The notes under the pieces: generated by a model
Seen by the model: only the letters and a program-made list of their open reading frames with translations
Told to the model about the DNA's origin: nothing
Databases searched by the model: none
Part shown: piece by piece, positions 44,201-57,408 of the stretch
Layout: every line of letters begins with the position of its first letter
Position numbering within the stretch: the first letter of the stretch is position 1
DNA from: Entonaema liquescens
Taxonomy: Eukaryota > Ascomycota > Sordariomycetes > Xylariales > Xylariaceae
NCBI GenBank assembly: GCA_902805475.1
Contig: CADCSX010000001.1
Span: 2,232,001 to 2,296,000 of the forward strand
Direction of reading: 5' to 3'
Length of the DNA stretch: 64,000 nt
Made by a program: the position numbers and the translations under genes

Positions 44201-46367
44201 GCTGCTGGGGTCTTGATCTTAACCAAGTCAATCCTGAAGACGTCCTCGTTGTCGGCGACGAGCTGCGTATTATAGACGAAGTCGGGAAGTTGGATGTCAG
44301 ATTCTAAGATGGCTGCTAGCACGTCTCCGACTTTCGCGGATCTATCTTCCGGGTTGAGCGCGGCTGAGAAAGTGAAGCTGCCGTCTTTATATACGAAATC
44401 GAGCTTTAGGTTCAGGTCAGCGATCAGCAGGTTGCCTCCGATGGTAAACTCGCTACTGGTAGATTTTCCGCCGGTAGTCTTCGTATACTTGTACTCGACA
44501 GCCAGAGTGTCGATAGCGATCGAGCTTATGAGGGGCCCTACGTTAGCTTTAGAATCTTCGTCGAAAAACTCGACCAGGGCGGAAGCGTCAAGTCCGGTGA
44601 GCGAAGCCTTCAGGTCCCACGCTTTGGCGGCCGAGTCGTAACTCAGCGACCCCTGGATGATGGCAGGTAGGGCATCCTCGGGCGCGTCTTGGCTTGGTTC
44701 GATAGCAGCATTTATGAAGACGTTTAGCGCGAAGGAGCTGCTTTTGCCCCAGACGAATGAACCTTCAAGCGTCACCTCGCCTAGGTACGGCTGAGGTGCA
44801 GAATCAGGGGGCGGAGGATTGGTCGTGATGGAGCAGCGAATATTAAAGGAATCTTGCGTCAGCGCGATATAAGCGAACGTTATTTTCGAAGGCAACGTGT
44901 CGGGGATGCTGTCCACCGTCTGGCCGGGGATTAGGGATTCAATATCAATCGAGCCCGCCGGGGACGGCGTCAACGGCTATAGATCAGACCATTTCTCCAC
45001 GTGCGGCAGTAGATCATTAGTCGCCGACATGTCGAAATCTTACGATTCTACATCAGTTATTTGTTCTTTTTATTTCGTGGCATGCTATCCTACTTACCAT
45101 TCCACAGCCTGCCGGCTAGTTGACCGGTTCCTCCTGCGAGATTGTTCCAATTATACGAAATAAGAAACACCGGCTTCGAACCGGAGTCGCTCGTACCAAA
45201 GTTGGCGGAGACCTCGATGTCGAAAGAGAAAGACGATAGTTTCCGCTTGTCTGGATCTGTAGTATCAAGACTGACGGTCATTCTGCGCAAGTTAAAATCG
45301 GAAAATACGTCGGCACCGTTTTCTTTCTGGTTTAGGATGTCGACGAGCGAGTCTAGCGAGTCGTCGATCAGGGACCCGAGCCATTTGAGGATTCCCGTCA
45401 GAGGGTCCTTGGACTCGAAAAGGAACGTGAGAAGCATGTTGTCTTCGCTAATCTCGACACCTGCGGTAGTAGTCACCAAGGGGTCATCGGCGCCGCTGCC
45501 CTTAAGGGAACACCCAATACCAAAGGCAAGAGACCCCCTGAAGATAGGCTCCGGCCCTGACTCAGTCGCCGCTAGGAGCATGTCCTTGTAGAAGATGACG
45601 TCGGCGCTGTCGATGGTGAATCCTTTGAGAATCCCACCGAGAACACCTTGCAACAATTCAAAATTGGGCACTTGGAACTGTAGTCGCATCACGGCTCGTT
45701 TGTACGAGGCGGGCAGGTACCAGAGAGCGTTGCGCTTCGGATCCCCTTGCCCGGGAGTTGTGAGCGTCGCAGTTAGGTCCAGCAGCTCGCTCGGCACGTA
45801 ATCGACCATGCCTTCGCTCCCGGCATACGCAAAGAGTTCGCTGAGCTTGGCGCTGGGGGTATCGGTATCGGCTATCTTACTAAAGTCGAGACCGAGCGTC
45901 AACATCTTCCCCTCTCCGTCGACTCCGGGTGGAGGGATCCTAAAGCCGTCCGATCCGTCTGATGGCGGCCCGAATGTGAATAGAAGCACATCGCTCGCCG
46001 AGCTGAATATGAGCGGCCATGGTTGCGTGAACTGCAGTTCGAAGCTCTCAATGTCTTTCAAGTTTGAATCAAACGTGACTGAGCCGCTAGCTGTAGGGTC
46101 AAGTTCCTGAAACCATTTCTTCGTCTCGTCGCTATCATCAAAGCTAGTCGTCGGACTTGGCTTATCAGACAGGATGATGACTTTGCCATCGTTGAGGGTA
46201 GACACAAACGTATCTATGGAGCTACCCTCATCGAGCACATTGACGTTGTCGCTCGGAGCCTGCTCTGCTGAGCTGGCGTAGATGTAATAGAGCCCGTCAC
46301 CTTGGACAGCTTGAGTCGAAGGCTCAGCCAGAGTATCGTCGGCGGACATTTTAGACGTAGCTCCCAT
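41284..46367 (-). CDS. Giant DUF6603-like protein (one in-frame TAG)
   Basis: Three exons: 46367-45098, 45038-41805, 41744-41284 (introns 59 and 60 nt); 1655 codons including the stop. No signal peptide or clear membrane helix. Sequence is rich in alternating beta strands (for example LNLKLDFVYKDGSFTFSAAL). Around residues 1020-1050 the motif GGFGYNSSVRLPTVDEVYEF matches the pattern I associate with DUF6603 of bacteria and fungi; function unknown. Then follow glycine/aromatic-rich strands resembling a large beta-sheet platform (GLGISW-, YYWFDAPH-type). In exon 2 a TAG at 44977-44979 interrupts the frame (EKWSDL, stop, PLTPSPAG) where CAG is likely, a CpA-to-TpA change. Start could also be ATG 46349. 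Divergent from the 1409-aa gene. Confidence 0.8.
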
Positions 46368-47815
46368 GATGAGTTTGAGGCGTTCGGTCACCTACGTTCG
46401 CCGGTTTTGCATAGTTAACACCAGTTTTCTTTTCAGTGCCGATACGCAGTCGCCCGTGCTCCCCTCTTGATAGTCGACGGGTAGATCTTCGGGCCTTAGT
46501 TCGAGTTAGTAAAAGTCTTGCCTTCCGCACGAGACCCGTAGGAGCAATATCACGAGCGATCCGTCGAGATGGATGCCAAGACTGAACCCCAACCAGCGAC
46601 GAATCGGCCTAAAGACAAGACGTCGAACCTTTGCCTCATCTTCACCTCATTTCTTCCTCGCGACCGAAATCCGTCATAAACTCCCACGCCAGTTTCCATC
46701 GCGTAGGTCGCTGAGAGCATGCCTCTGGGGCGTGTTGGATGGGTGTGGATCTAGGAGTATATGCAGTTCATACTCATGATGCTTGTATAGGCATATTCTG
46801 AGCCTTACATGCATACCGGACGCATACGTGCTGCATGTGTGATGTATGTACATGGATGGGGGGGTTCTAGACTACGGGCGTCTTAATCAACTTAACAGCC
46901 AATCAGATCTACGACTCTCACTCCTTTTTTCCAAGAATGGTAATGTTCTGTATGCCTCGATCGAGCTGAGCTGAACGGGCAGAACAAGGACGCACGCCAA
47001 GACGCTAAATCTCACGATCATCCCGTCAGACCCGTTTGTATCCGTATCCGTGTCACGGTAAGCGTAGAGGGGGCTGAAACGTCGACGTTCTCTCCAACAT
47101 TCTCCAATGTCCATGGATCCGTACATATCCTACGTATCGGGGAGCTCGTGTAATACAATATGCAAACAACAATCTACAGCCTGTCGTCTCGCGCATCCTC
47201 CCACCATCGCTTTTTAGTCTCATATTATCTACGCCGATTCGACGACGAGATGACGACTTACATCTAGCTGGTTCAGGGTTTCGCTGACTTGGCGGGAGAC
47301 TATAGAACGTACCCGGCAAGATAATTTACAGAGCGACGAATCTGACTAGATGGCCATGCTACCATGTGACAGATGGGGGAATCGGCACATTGGATCTACA
47401 ATAGCTAGAACGTCTACGCATGTCGGCACCAAAGGCAACACCATACGACGCACTGAGATATGCGGTATTCTTTTCCGATAATGACCGCAACGATATGCCG
47501 ATATCTTAGTTGGAGATATTCAGCTGGCGACTTGGTACTCTTCGCTGATGTTACCCGTGCAATGCTCGCTGGCTCGCATGATGACGTTCACGTGAACCTC
47601 AAGCGCGATATGCGCTTAGTTGCCATCTCAGGAGGAAGATTACGAAGACTTTGGGCACCTTAAGGCTATATTCGTCAGGCTACCAGAACCCGGTCTTTAG
47701 TGAAGCTAAACAGCCTCTGATGTAAACCTATTTCCCTCTCCCACCTTTTTCTCATTGTTTGAGATTACTAGGGCTAGCTCAACTTGTAAATCCCAAGTTT
47801 GCAAGCTCAGCAACT
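46368..47815. promoter_or_regulatory. Divergent intergenic region of two giant genes
   Basis: 1.45 kb without a supported gene, lying between two divergent giant genes. Frames here are short and unlike any family. Probably two promoters; a CT-rich stretch (47732-47758) precedes the plus-strand start. Confidence 0.4.
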
Positions 47816-50800
47816 ATGTCCAACGATAAAGACTTCGAGGCACTCCTCGTGCCCATGAAGCTGGATGCCTTCGTCCTCAATCAAGCCGTCTGCGGCACCG
47901 GGGAGGATGGCGACACGAGCGCGCATATCTGCCCTATCACGCAGCCTAACTATACTTTTCTACGTCTGGAAAACTTCTTAATCCAGAGTGATATTCAAAA
48001 CCACGCCGACTTACACAATACGGCCCCGGCTGATCTCAATTCACGCATGATGGATTTGGGCGCGCGTCCTGAACCTCAGCCGCTGCGCCATCGCTATGGA
48101 GTCTATGTCCACTGGACCCTGCCGCGCTTCTACAGGTCTGGCGTGTCGTCTAGCAAGACGGTGCCTGAAGCCTCGCGCAGGCGAGAACGGCTTCGGCACG
48201 GGTTGAAAACCGCACCCTCGGGGACCGAACAGCCCGCTAGCAATACTCCTGATTTTGTTCAACCACCCACGCGTTGGGTTGTAATTCGCAAGATCGAAAT
48301 CGACAGTATTCACCCGGAAACTGCAAAATCGGCATTTACTGGGCGTGAATACGAAGCGTGGATAGTGGAAAGCGACCATTTGTGGTCACTTGACGATATC
48401 CCGCTTGATGTTGACTTGCAGACGGACCTGGCACCTTTCGTCACCGGTAAATCAGGCTCAGATGTCAACATTGAGGAGCAGGCTGAGGTCTTCATCGGGC
48501 GTAAAACACTATTATCTGAATGGACGCCCGACGACCCCAACTCAGTCGTCCAGCCTCCTAATATTAGCCTTCTGCGCAGTGGCAATCAGCTCTTTGCTGA
48601 TTTCCAGATGCATAATTCGAACGTCTTCAGCATCATCGACAATTTTGAGTATGCCGACGAAAGTGGCGAAACTCAGTATCTAAGCCACGCGAAAGCTAGC
48701 TACTACATCCTAGGTTGGCATTGGAAAGATGACGCCGACCCTCTCTGGAACTCCACTGCCTCTACCGCGCATGGGGCAAGCTTAGAGTCCCTCATGATGA
48801 AACTAAAGGGCGTCGAAGAGAACCCAGAGGACTGGAGCGGCTGGCTAGACGAAACCAGCCAACTGCGAACGTTATGCCACGGCGCCATGTACGACGTGGT
48901 TTGGGATCAAGACAAAAAACCTACGACGACTCTAGCAGACGAGCACAACGCGCGCATCAGTGACCCAACCCAGGCTGCGGTCTCCGTCGGGACTACTCCC
49001 ATGGACGCGATTATATCCTACTGTCATGCTCGTAAGGGCCAAGGAGACATCGACCAATTAGAAGAGGATATCCTCGCACTCGAGTCGTTGCTGCTTTCGC
49101 GCGATGATGGTGTCGAAGCGCAGCGCGAGGCTAAGAATACTATCTACAATTGGTCCTTTAATCGCTCCCCTGGCGGGTCACACTACCACTTCTCCGGTGA
49201 GAACGGAACCGATAAGCAGCCGATCGAACCTGAGCGAGCCGCCGTTCTAAAGCTGTCCGAGTTAAACCAGACGCAGAGTCTGTTAGACGGCTGCAGCACG
49301 GCCATGAAGCAGTACCGTTGGGATATGTTCTCGCTATGGTGGGGTTTCATGAGCGACGTCGGGAACGGCGAGGGCAGTAGCAATCAGACCGCCACCGAGG
49401 AATACAAGCAGAAAGTTAACGCACTAGCGGGCCATATAAGCGACCTACAAGGCCGCATGCAAGTGTTACAAGCCAAGATTGATGATCTGCTAAACCCCAC
49501 GGATGGTTCGCAGAACCTACTCGCGACAGCCAAGGCGGCGAGTATGCCCGTCTTCTATCGTGCAAATGACCCGACGGTCCTCATTGGCGGTATCCCCTCC
49601 GGTTGGCCCACCGATTACCTGGACAAGGTAGCTGTCCGGGCGCCGACTCAGACCATTCCCGCCGGTGATGCCTCCAATCTACCTGCCGCCTTAACGGGAC
49701 TTTCCGATCTTCTAAGAGAGAAGCTTCCTGATATTCTCAAGGAGCCTGCTGGCGCTTTGGCAACCGAATTCTACGTCATTCAACAAGGTGGGGGTAGCTC
49801 TAGCGAGCCACCTGCGAGCACATTCTACCCCCAATTTCACGATCCCAACACCGCCGTTTCAGACGGAACTTTACGAGATCAGTGGGGAGACCGACAACCG
49901 TGGTTCCCTCTTTACGTAGAGTGGGAGACCGAGTACACACATGTGCCTTTCAATTACTGGAAGCTTGACGAGCACACGGCCCGCCTGTCGGTAAACGAAA
50001 TGGTGCGCTACGGCATTACCGTGCCCTCGGCAGACGGCCAAGAACCGCCGCCACTATGGGAGGCGCTGGTTAACGAGCAGAAAGGCAATAGTCTAGATAC
50101 GCGCGTATTATCTGGCCGTGTACTCATCCTACCACAGCCGAGCTTTTCTCTCGGTGCCAAGATAGCGCAGCTTTTTGACAACACGCCGCCAGATATTCTA
50201 GATGAGTATCTATCGAAGGAGGAGCGTGACAACCTACGGGCAAATGTATCGAAGTTATCATATTTGTCGTTACCGCTCTCTGGCTTTACCAATGGTGTGG
50301 TGACGCTAGCGGAGGGTAGCCACATTAAACCCGAAAATAAAACCATCGACGCCGGGGTTGAGTCGAATACAGCTATTGCCGCGGCTGTTAATGAGGCCGC
50401 AGGTCTTACCAGCTCTAATATTGAGATGATACATGGCGAGTCGGCATTAACGCCGTATGTCGCTTTGGCCAACTTCCTCGATAGTGAATGGTGTCCCTTC
50501 AAACCCGTAACCCACGGGCAGTTCAGGTATGTGGCTAACTTTTTTTTTTAGACCTTCTCGTCTGCTCCCCTTTACTGACTCTCGGCAGATTCCGCAAACT
50601 TAACATCATCGACAAATTCGGTCAGACCCTAGTACCCATCGACCAAAACCCACGAGTTGATGGCCCTCCGCCCCTGTATCCTTGCATTAGCGATTTCTAC
50701 GAACCGCAAACAATCAAGCTCGAGGATGGCAAGGACTACGCTAACACGGTAATTCAAGACAACGCCGCCCAGTGCGAGTTCATTCAAGTTCCGCCACAGG

Positions 50801-52107
50801 TTAACCAGAACGCACGACTCAATGCCAACTTTGTCAAACGCATCGCCGACGATCCCGCCGACGAACAGGAGGTCTTCGGGGCTCGCAAGGCGCTATCTAG
50901 CGAAGCCTCAGGGGCGGCTACCTGGCGCCCGGCGTCGGAGTGGGAGAATCCCATTTGGGGCTGGATTATTACGAACTTTGCCGACTACGGTATCCAACTA
51001 TTCTTACCAGACGGGACCTTTTACCGCGAGGTTCGCTTCGGAGGACCTCTCGGAACGCTAGACGCGCCTAAGTGGCTTCCGTTTAGTCCCGATCAAAACA
51101 CGTCGGAAAATCCGACTCCAGAGACGCGCCAGCTCGACGCCCTCGTCGAAAGGCTCGCCGACCGTGATTATCTCTATGGCTTCTGGACCATGATAACGAA
51201 GGCTCAGGATACGCTCTCGGCCGCGCCCAACGACTATGCTCAATTTCTCAACTCTATCGTGGGCAAACCGCTTGCCCTCGTCAATACAGGCTGGTCTCTC
51301 GAGCTCGACTCGCCTCCTTTTAAGAACCAGAGCACCAGGAGCAAGGTCGCAGAGCCGGAGCGTGATCTGCTAAAACCGACCGACCCTGAGAGCGAAAAGG
51401 ATTACTATCAGTTTCAGGTACGACTAGGAGACCGCGACGCCGCTTATGACGGTTTGGTAGGATACTTCGACACGACGGCCCCGGGTACCGACGAGCTCAA
51501 TCTCGACTACATCAGGACGTTCTTCGCTCCGGACGATAAGGAGCTCGCGCCACTAAAACCGCTTAATACTAACGAGTACCCGCTCTTCACACCTTTTTGG
51601 GAACCTCCCTATGGTCCAGTCGAGCCAGCAGATTATGACAACCGTCGCAACGCGCGGATGTCGGTCTTCGGTGCCATCATCGACCCGTTTACCCCTGTGC
51701 ACGCTTATTCATCCTTCCTGCCAACGTCGGAATTACTACTGCCGTCGTGGACGTGGCAGAAGGCCATGAACACTATGACTGCATTCTTCCACGCGGGCCC
51801 CCTAACGGTGCCGCTCAATGACGTTCCTCCCTACGATCCCGCGCAGTTACTGACTACGGAAAATGCCCGGGACATTCCCAAGCGCGACCTACCGCTACCG
51901 GCGCTTGGTGCGGGCGACTGGAGCTGGTTCGAGCCGTACGCTGTCGAGGGAGAAGGCGATGGCGACGCTGTGTTCAATCCCTATGGCATTGAGAAGAGGG
52001 GAGATATAACGAAACCCGGGTTCCAGGACGGTCCGTATACTGCTGTCGAGGGATTCTTGCAGTTGAGGAATCCCATCATGATGCCTAAAGAGCAAGATAC
52101 GCAGTAG
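47816..52107 (+). CDS. Giant 1409-aa protein of unknown family
   Basis: Two exons, 47816-50526 and 50589-52107 (62-nt intron, GTATGT..CAG). ATG 47816 (MSNDKDFEAL) is chosen because upstream codons in frame offer only a TTG. No signal peptide or transmembrane segment. Motifs: HRYGVYVHWTLPRFYR near residue 91, RWVVIRKIEID, YYILGWHWKDDADPLW near 295, a helical coiled-coil-like hinge near 530-560 (HISDLQGRMQVLQAKIDDLL), then a Trp/Tyr-rich part (FPLYVEWETEYTHVPFNYW). These patterns recall large uncharacterised bacterial proteins with HLHWALP and VVGWY words; this is from memory and unverified. Possibly a structural shell or baseplate-like protein. Nearly intron-free. Partner of the DUF6603-like gene by divergent arrangement. 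Confidence 0.8.
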
Positions 52108-52674
52108 GATGGTTATCGAGGTTCTCCTACAGATACTCATCAAGTATAACACGATCATTACTACCACTATTAATATATGATGTAAGCAAAAGGCTCATTT
52201 TTGCTTTATCGAGCAACTGGAAAACCACGTTTCTCAGTAGATGTAAAGAAAATGAAAGCCCAAGTAACATCTTAACCTATAGTAACCCATACTTCGAATG
52301 TTGACGTACGAAACTTTACCAATCCATGGCTTCATATCAACTCTGTCAACTGTGAGGATATATTAGGTAGATTATAAATTGTTTAAGCCACTACTAAAAG
52401 AAATTATATCAATGCTGTTATTTCTCAAACACATTATATTGTGTGACCAGTCTTCCAAGCACTTGGTGGGATTTCCAGTTAGGAAAGCGTATCATTCGAA
52501 AGTACAATATTTAATAACTGCATTCAATACAGCTGAAGTGAGAGACATGGTTGCATAGGACGCAAGTGGTCCCATTCCCAGAAGATGCTAGGTGCTTCGT
52601 GAAGACACCGATTTGTATACGAAACAGAATCCTCCAAAAAGAAAACACCAGTTTCCATGACACAATAGAAGGAC
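52108..52674. other. Convergent intergenic spacer
   Basis: 567 bp between two convergent stop codons, AT-rich, no gene seen; 3' ends of both neighbours. Confidence 0.5.
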
Positions 52675-54335
52675 CTATTCAACATCGGAGAGCAATTTGC
52701 GTTCCAACTTCCCCTTTCCGGGTGGCATCTTCATTTGAGCCAGAACGCCGGCCTGGTCTGCGGGGTTCGTGTACTCGAAAACTTCACCGGTGACCATGTT
52801 CCACAGGTAAACTTTTCCGGTAGATGCGGTAAATAGGTATGCGTCGCCGCCGCTTTCGGCATCGACAATCATGAGCCCCGTCGGGTTGGTTAGGCCGACC
52901 CGCTGGGCGGCCAGCGTGCCGTCACCATTAGCCCCCCAATAGTAGGTCGAATTCAAGTCTTCGGGCTTCACGCTCCATCCCTCAGGAGGGTCGGTCACAG
53001 CAGCCATCGGGGCCGCCTCTGCCTCTGTTTCAATTGTAGTTGCTTCTTTCGGCTTTGTTTTGGCCGAGCTCGCTCCTTTTTTCGCACCGAAGTTTTCCGG
53101 TTTGGCTCCGGCAGTCTCGATAAGATGGTGGCAGTTATCGCAAGGTCCACAAAGATTTGTCCTGCCGCTTTTTAAATACTCGTCGTAGGATGCCAAGCTC
53201 TGTTTCATCATAAAGTCTCGCTGAAGAGCAAGACCGTTTAGATTTGCGTTGTTGGAGCTGTCAAATAAGGAGTCAGCGGCCGAGGATGAGGGGAAGCTAA
53301 GAAGGGAGGGGAGGGGAGGGGAAGGGCTAGTATTTATACCTGCGAATGCTGAATATAAAGGGGTACGTCTCTCCGCAGTTTCCAAACGGTTGATTCGACC
53401 TGGTATTTTTGTCTAGCTGCACCGGTGAGGTGTCAAATTGGCTCTTTTCGAAAAGTTTCATCTGTAGGCTGTTAAAGAACATATCAAATCGGCTACGCTG
53501 CACTGCTCTCCTCCATTTTCCCACCCGTTTGCTCTGATCTTGGCCTTTCCTTACGAACTCTAGCCAGTCATCACCGGCAACGGAGCTCCCAAGGAAGAAA
53601 TAAATATCGTTTCCCACCGCTTTCCACGTGGCCTGGAACATGAAGGGCCAGTCCCCCACGCCGTCTCCGCGAGGGTTCCAGCCCCAAGAATCGGTCGCAC
53701 GTCCTGCGATGCGTGAGCACCATCGCCCGTAAACTGCGGTTAGTGGCAAGAAATAGTTGTTCTTATCAGCCGTCAGGGGAGCGGGGCCCAAGATGCTAAT
53801 GAAGAGGCCAAGCAGGTCATAGGGATTCCACCATTTGACGTCAATAGCTTGTTCCAGAGCCCCTTTATGCTTGATCGGCCAATGCAAGAGGATGAACTTG
53901 ACTGGGTCGTCGTCCTTGTTCACGATCTTAGGCCAAGCAGGGTTGAGCTTGCGTGGGAAGTGACTGTTTGGTGGAGCCTTGCTGTTGAGATACTCGAGGC
54001 CATCAGGGACGCTACATTTTCCGACGTGCTTTTAGTTCTCTCGCGTCGACGATGGCGTTAGGTTCATACGCACATGAGAACTTTGAGAAACATCCAAACG
54101 CGCTTTAGCTGCTCTCGAACTTCTGGATTTTGAGCCTGCGGTCCCCCCTTATTCCCCGCGACGCAATCCTCTATCCATTTCTTGATCTATCGACGTGTTA
54201 GTCCTGCAGATTGATGTTTGGTATCACATTACACTATCATAATAGAAGGATAATACTTGCTTGAGTTAAGTCGTAGTTAAAAGCGTCGCGAAAGAAGGTT
54301 TTCTCGCCAAACGCCTCGTGGAGCTTCGCCGCCAT
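52675..54335 (-). CDS. Deaminase-like protein with CxE and PCxxC motifs
   Basis: Four exons: 54335-54261, 54186-54074, 54011-53340, 53257-52675; 480 aa, all phases agree. Intron 1 uses a GC donor (CAA/GCAAGT). Intron 3 contains a C-rich CCCTCC repeat. The central region has GNCGETYPF (about residue 275) and LCGPCDNCHHLI (about 323). C-x-E followed by P-C-x-x-C is the zinc-site pattern of the cytidine-deaminase-like fold, known in fungal and polymorphic-toxin deaminases. The N-terminal 260 residues are helical and globular. A low-complexity Ala/Lys/Thr linker leads to a C-terminal beta-rich domain (YYWGANGDG, YLFTASTGKVYLWNM). Substrate is unknown and the assignment rests on motif spacing only. 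It lies within the giant-protein locus. Confidence 0.65.
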
Positions 54336-55475
54336 AATTTTAGTCTTTCGACTGTTGGTGAAATTGTTCGCAAGGAAATATGACTATGCCAAAAGCTCAA
54401 GTAAATCTAGTTGACCCCGATAATCTTAACTACTCGATGATCGTGGTTTATTCATCCCTTCGATATATCTCGTTATGGGGCCCAGCCTTCTGGCTATCTG
54501 CCTGGCGCATAAAACCGGCGTAGAATACCTTTTGCTACACCGCCGAGCCTCTTCTTTTCCCCATGAACCTCGCATTTCCGCGGTATCACATCGATGCCAC
54601 GAACATGATAGCTGTTGATGCCATTCTTTGTTCATTGCTTTCACAACCTGACGTAGGCCACATACGACGGTCCGATGGGAGCTGAACCCCGCAGCGTGGA
54701 GTAGCATCTTTCATATGGACAAGTCTATATTTTGACACGTCGCGTACATAAAGCCGACCCGGACTAGCGCTTCACAATAGAAAAAGTGAGATTGTTTGCC
54801 CCGAGATAGCTGAAACATGCAGTTTCGTTATCTCGCCGATCTGCTGTGCTATGTGACATCTCGATGCTAGACACAATCCCGAGAGTACAGGGAAATCCCC
54901 ATCTGTAAATGCAGGCAAGAACAAGATTTCAGCTATCATTCCCAGCTTACCTCACGCGCTATCACGAAGGTAATCTACTCCGTAGAGCCCTAGCGGGGTA
55001 GGCGTCGACACTATACGTGAGCACGTAGGCATGGAGTTTTGATGGATAGTCACATAAATAGATGAATCGAATATATGCATATCAAGAGGCTACCCCTTTT
55101 TTCATTGGAACTGGTAATTTCATGACACCCGTAACCCGATTCCCGCCCGTCCTTAACAATACAGAATCGACCAAGTAGTTTTGAGTCATTCCAGATCCAT
55201 CATGCTATGAGAAAACAGGTCATCGCACTACCTAATATAATCGGTTTTCTAGTATAGTAATCATAGCCTCACGGCACCAGCTTCAAACCTAGTGAACTTA
55301 AGATAACAGAGCTACAAAATTACAAGCACGAAGCGAAAAGACGGTTGCATTAATGCCAGTTAAAGTAATTATAGAGTTAAATATAAATTCAATATTCAGA
55401 TAACTGCAGGCTCTTATCCTAACAGTGATTAAGACACTTCCAAATCCAGTTCTCCCCATACCACGAGCTACCTGC
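54336..55475. other. No gene seen
   Basis: 1.1 kb upstream of the deaminase-like gene and downstream of the lectin-like gene. A 93-codon minus frame (54426-54707) has no family features. Contains the likely deaminase-gene promoter. Confidence 0.45.
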
Positions 55476-56518
55476 TCAGTTAATAGTATCACGAATGTGT
55501 GTAAAGGGGCTCTGACCCTCAGGCTCCTCTGTCCCCGTATCCTTGGCGATGTAGAATATGTGATTGAACCCATTCGCCTGTGAAACGGTAATCTGACTGT
55601 TCTCTGCTACCATGGGCGCGCCAGGGACCGCCGTGGGAAGGTCCCAGCTGCTCCCGCTATGGATGCACCGCTTTAAACTCTGGTATACATCATAGTAATA
55701 GGCGTAGGCCTTCTTAGTTGAGCTGGAGTAAGAGACCGCGATGGAAGTGTTGCGGGCGAAGTCGCTTATAGGCAAAGTGACGGCTGTTGGGACGTGTTAA
55801 TCATATACATCTCTCGCACATATATCCGTTCGAGTGGCACATCGATATAGGGTTTATTACTTACGGTTTTGCGCTCCTATGGTGTAGTCCAGAAGAGCCC
55901 CGGCCTCGTAGATAATATGGCGCTGCTCATTTTCTGGGTCGTACCAAGCTGCTAGAGAGCTATTGTTTATCACCTGAGTAATAGCATTTAGAGCCTGCGT
56001 CGTCTTGGTGCTGAGATCTAACTCCCTCATCGCCTTGACATTCGCAGATACGTCACTATGAAAGCAGTCAACCCCTACTGGCACGAAACAGGAATCCACA
56101 CAGAAGCAAAAGAGAGAAGCGGCATAACCTACACAAGATAATATAACCAGCATTCGTTTCCATCAGGGGTTGTACCCAAAGCGACGTGATTGTTCTCGAA
56201 CGTTCCCGACACGAGATTTTGACATATGGGCGAAATTAGAGAAATTTGGACGTCCGTCTCTGGGTTCCCCTGCCTAGGCATCGTCATGGCGACCACGAAT
56301 TTAAGTCCGCGGTAGTATGCTGCTGCAATAGAAGATGGGTTCAGTAGATACCTATTATAATAGTCGTCGGCCGTCACCCATGTGTCATTCGTTTGGTTAT
56401 CAGTTTCGGTGCCGGACTGTAGGGAGAGAGCAAGCAGTGCTTCACTCGTGTTATAGAAGAGGCTGATACTCTTCTCATCTACCACGCCTTGATCGACAAC
56501 TGCCGCCAAAGCTGCCAT
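55476..56518 (-). CDS. Fucose-lectin-like beta-propeller protein
   Basis: Three exons: 56518-56133, 56055-55865, 55783-55476 (introns 77 and 81 nt); 294 aa. No signal peptide, as in known fungal fucose-specific lectins. Several blade-like repeats are visible: SSIAAAYYRGLKFVVAM, NECWLYYLV, SSLAAWYDPENEQRHIIYEA, TSIAVSYSSSTKKAYAYYYD and NGFNHIFYIAKD. The recurring small-Ala-Ala-aromatic strand followed by a polar-aromatic strand is the Aleuria/Aspergillus fucose-lectin propeller pattern. Likely binds glycans; the conserved Arg/Glu/Trp set of sugar pockets is not clearly complete. It is transcribed divergently from the 1206-aa giant gene. In fungi, cytosolic lectins of this class are often linked to defence against animals and bacteria (general knowledge). 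Confidence 0.65.
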
Positions 56519-57408
56519 GGTTATCTTGATATTGTGCTTTCAAGATTGGAAAATGCTTAATATTTTCAATTATATCATGAAGGCTGGCTCAAATAGAAGT
56601 AAAACACGAGAGGTTCTCAGACGAGCTTCGCAATGAACAACGAGGAACTTATCAGATACCCCAGATAGTTAGGCTCTAGAGATAACACGAGAACAGGTAG
56701 TGAGGTCTATCTGACGCCTCAAGGGGCCTCCATATTTCACGTTCCACAACAGTGCTTGCTTCCTAAATTCTTACTACACCATGAATGCCGCCATTTTCAA
56801 TTATGACGCAAAACGCATTATTGGAGAATGCAATAAGTTGTAGCGTGACATTTACGTGTGCAGCTGAAAGTCAGAATCTGGTTAATTGCATGTTGTTCGA
56901 ATCATCCAGGACAGTATCCGAACACACGTATTATTATGTTTGATTTTTCCTGTCTCGTGGGGGCTCGAATGCAACTGTAGGACTTGGCGTCGTGTTGCAG
57001 GTCTACGTTTCTCACCCCTTAGGGTACCTATATCAATGTTCGGAGCAAAGCTTCAATACCATGACGAACGATAACCAAAGAAAACTGCTGCTTAAGCATG
57101 TGCCGTACTGAGTAGTGGGTATGTCCTATTCGCGAAGGGGGATATTCTTTTTAGGGGGTTTCCGAGTCGAAGTTCGCAAGCAAATCGCGTCGTTCAGCAT
57201 TTTCAACCTTGCTCAGGTATTAATCTGCGGACTGCATCAAGTGACTTATTATCACCAAGAGAATAGGTTTATGTCCCCCCGTGTAACAGGGACTTCTTGA
57301 GCAAACTTAGCTATACCATATAGGACTCGGCTCGAAACCTTTCAATACTTGCTTTAGAAACCTAAATCATAGTCTCTAACGTCTCCTCCATTCCTAGAGA
57401 TATTCACT
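56519..57408. promoter_or_regulatory. Divergent intergenic region, lectin-like / 1206-aa genes
   Basis: 890 bp with no supported gene between divergent start codons; probably holds both promoters. A small plus-strand frame at 56886-57074 has no features. Confidence 0.4.
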
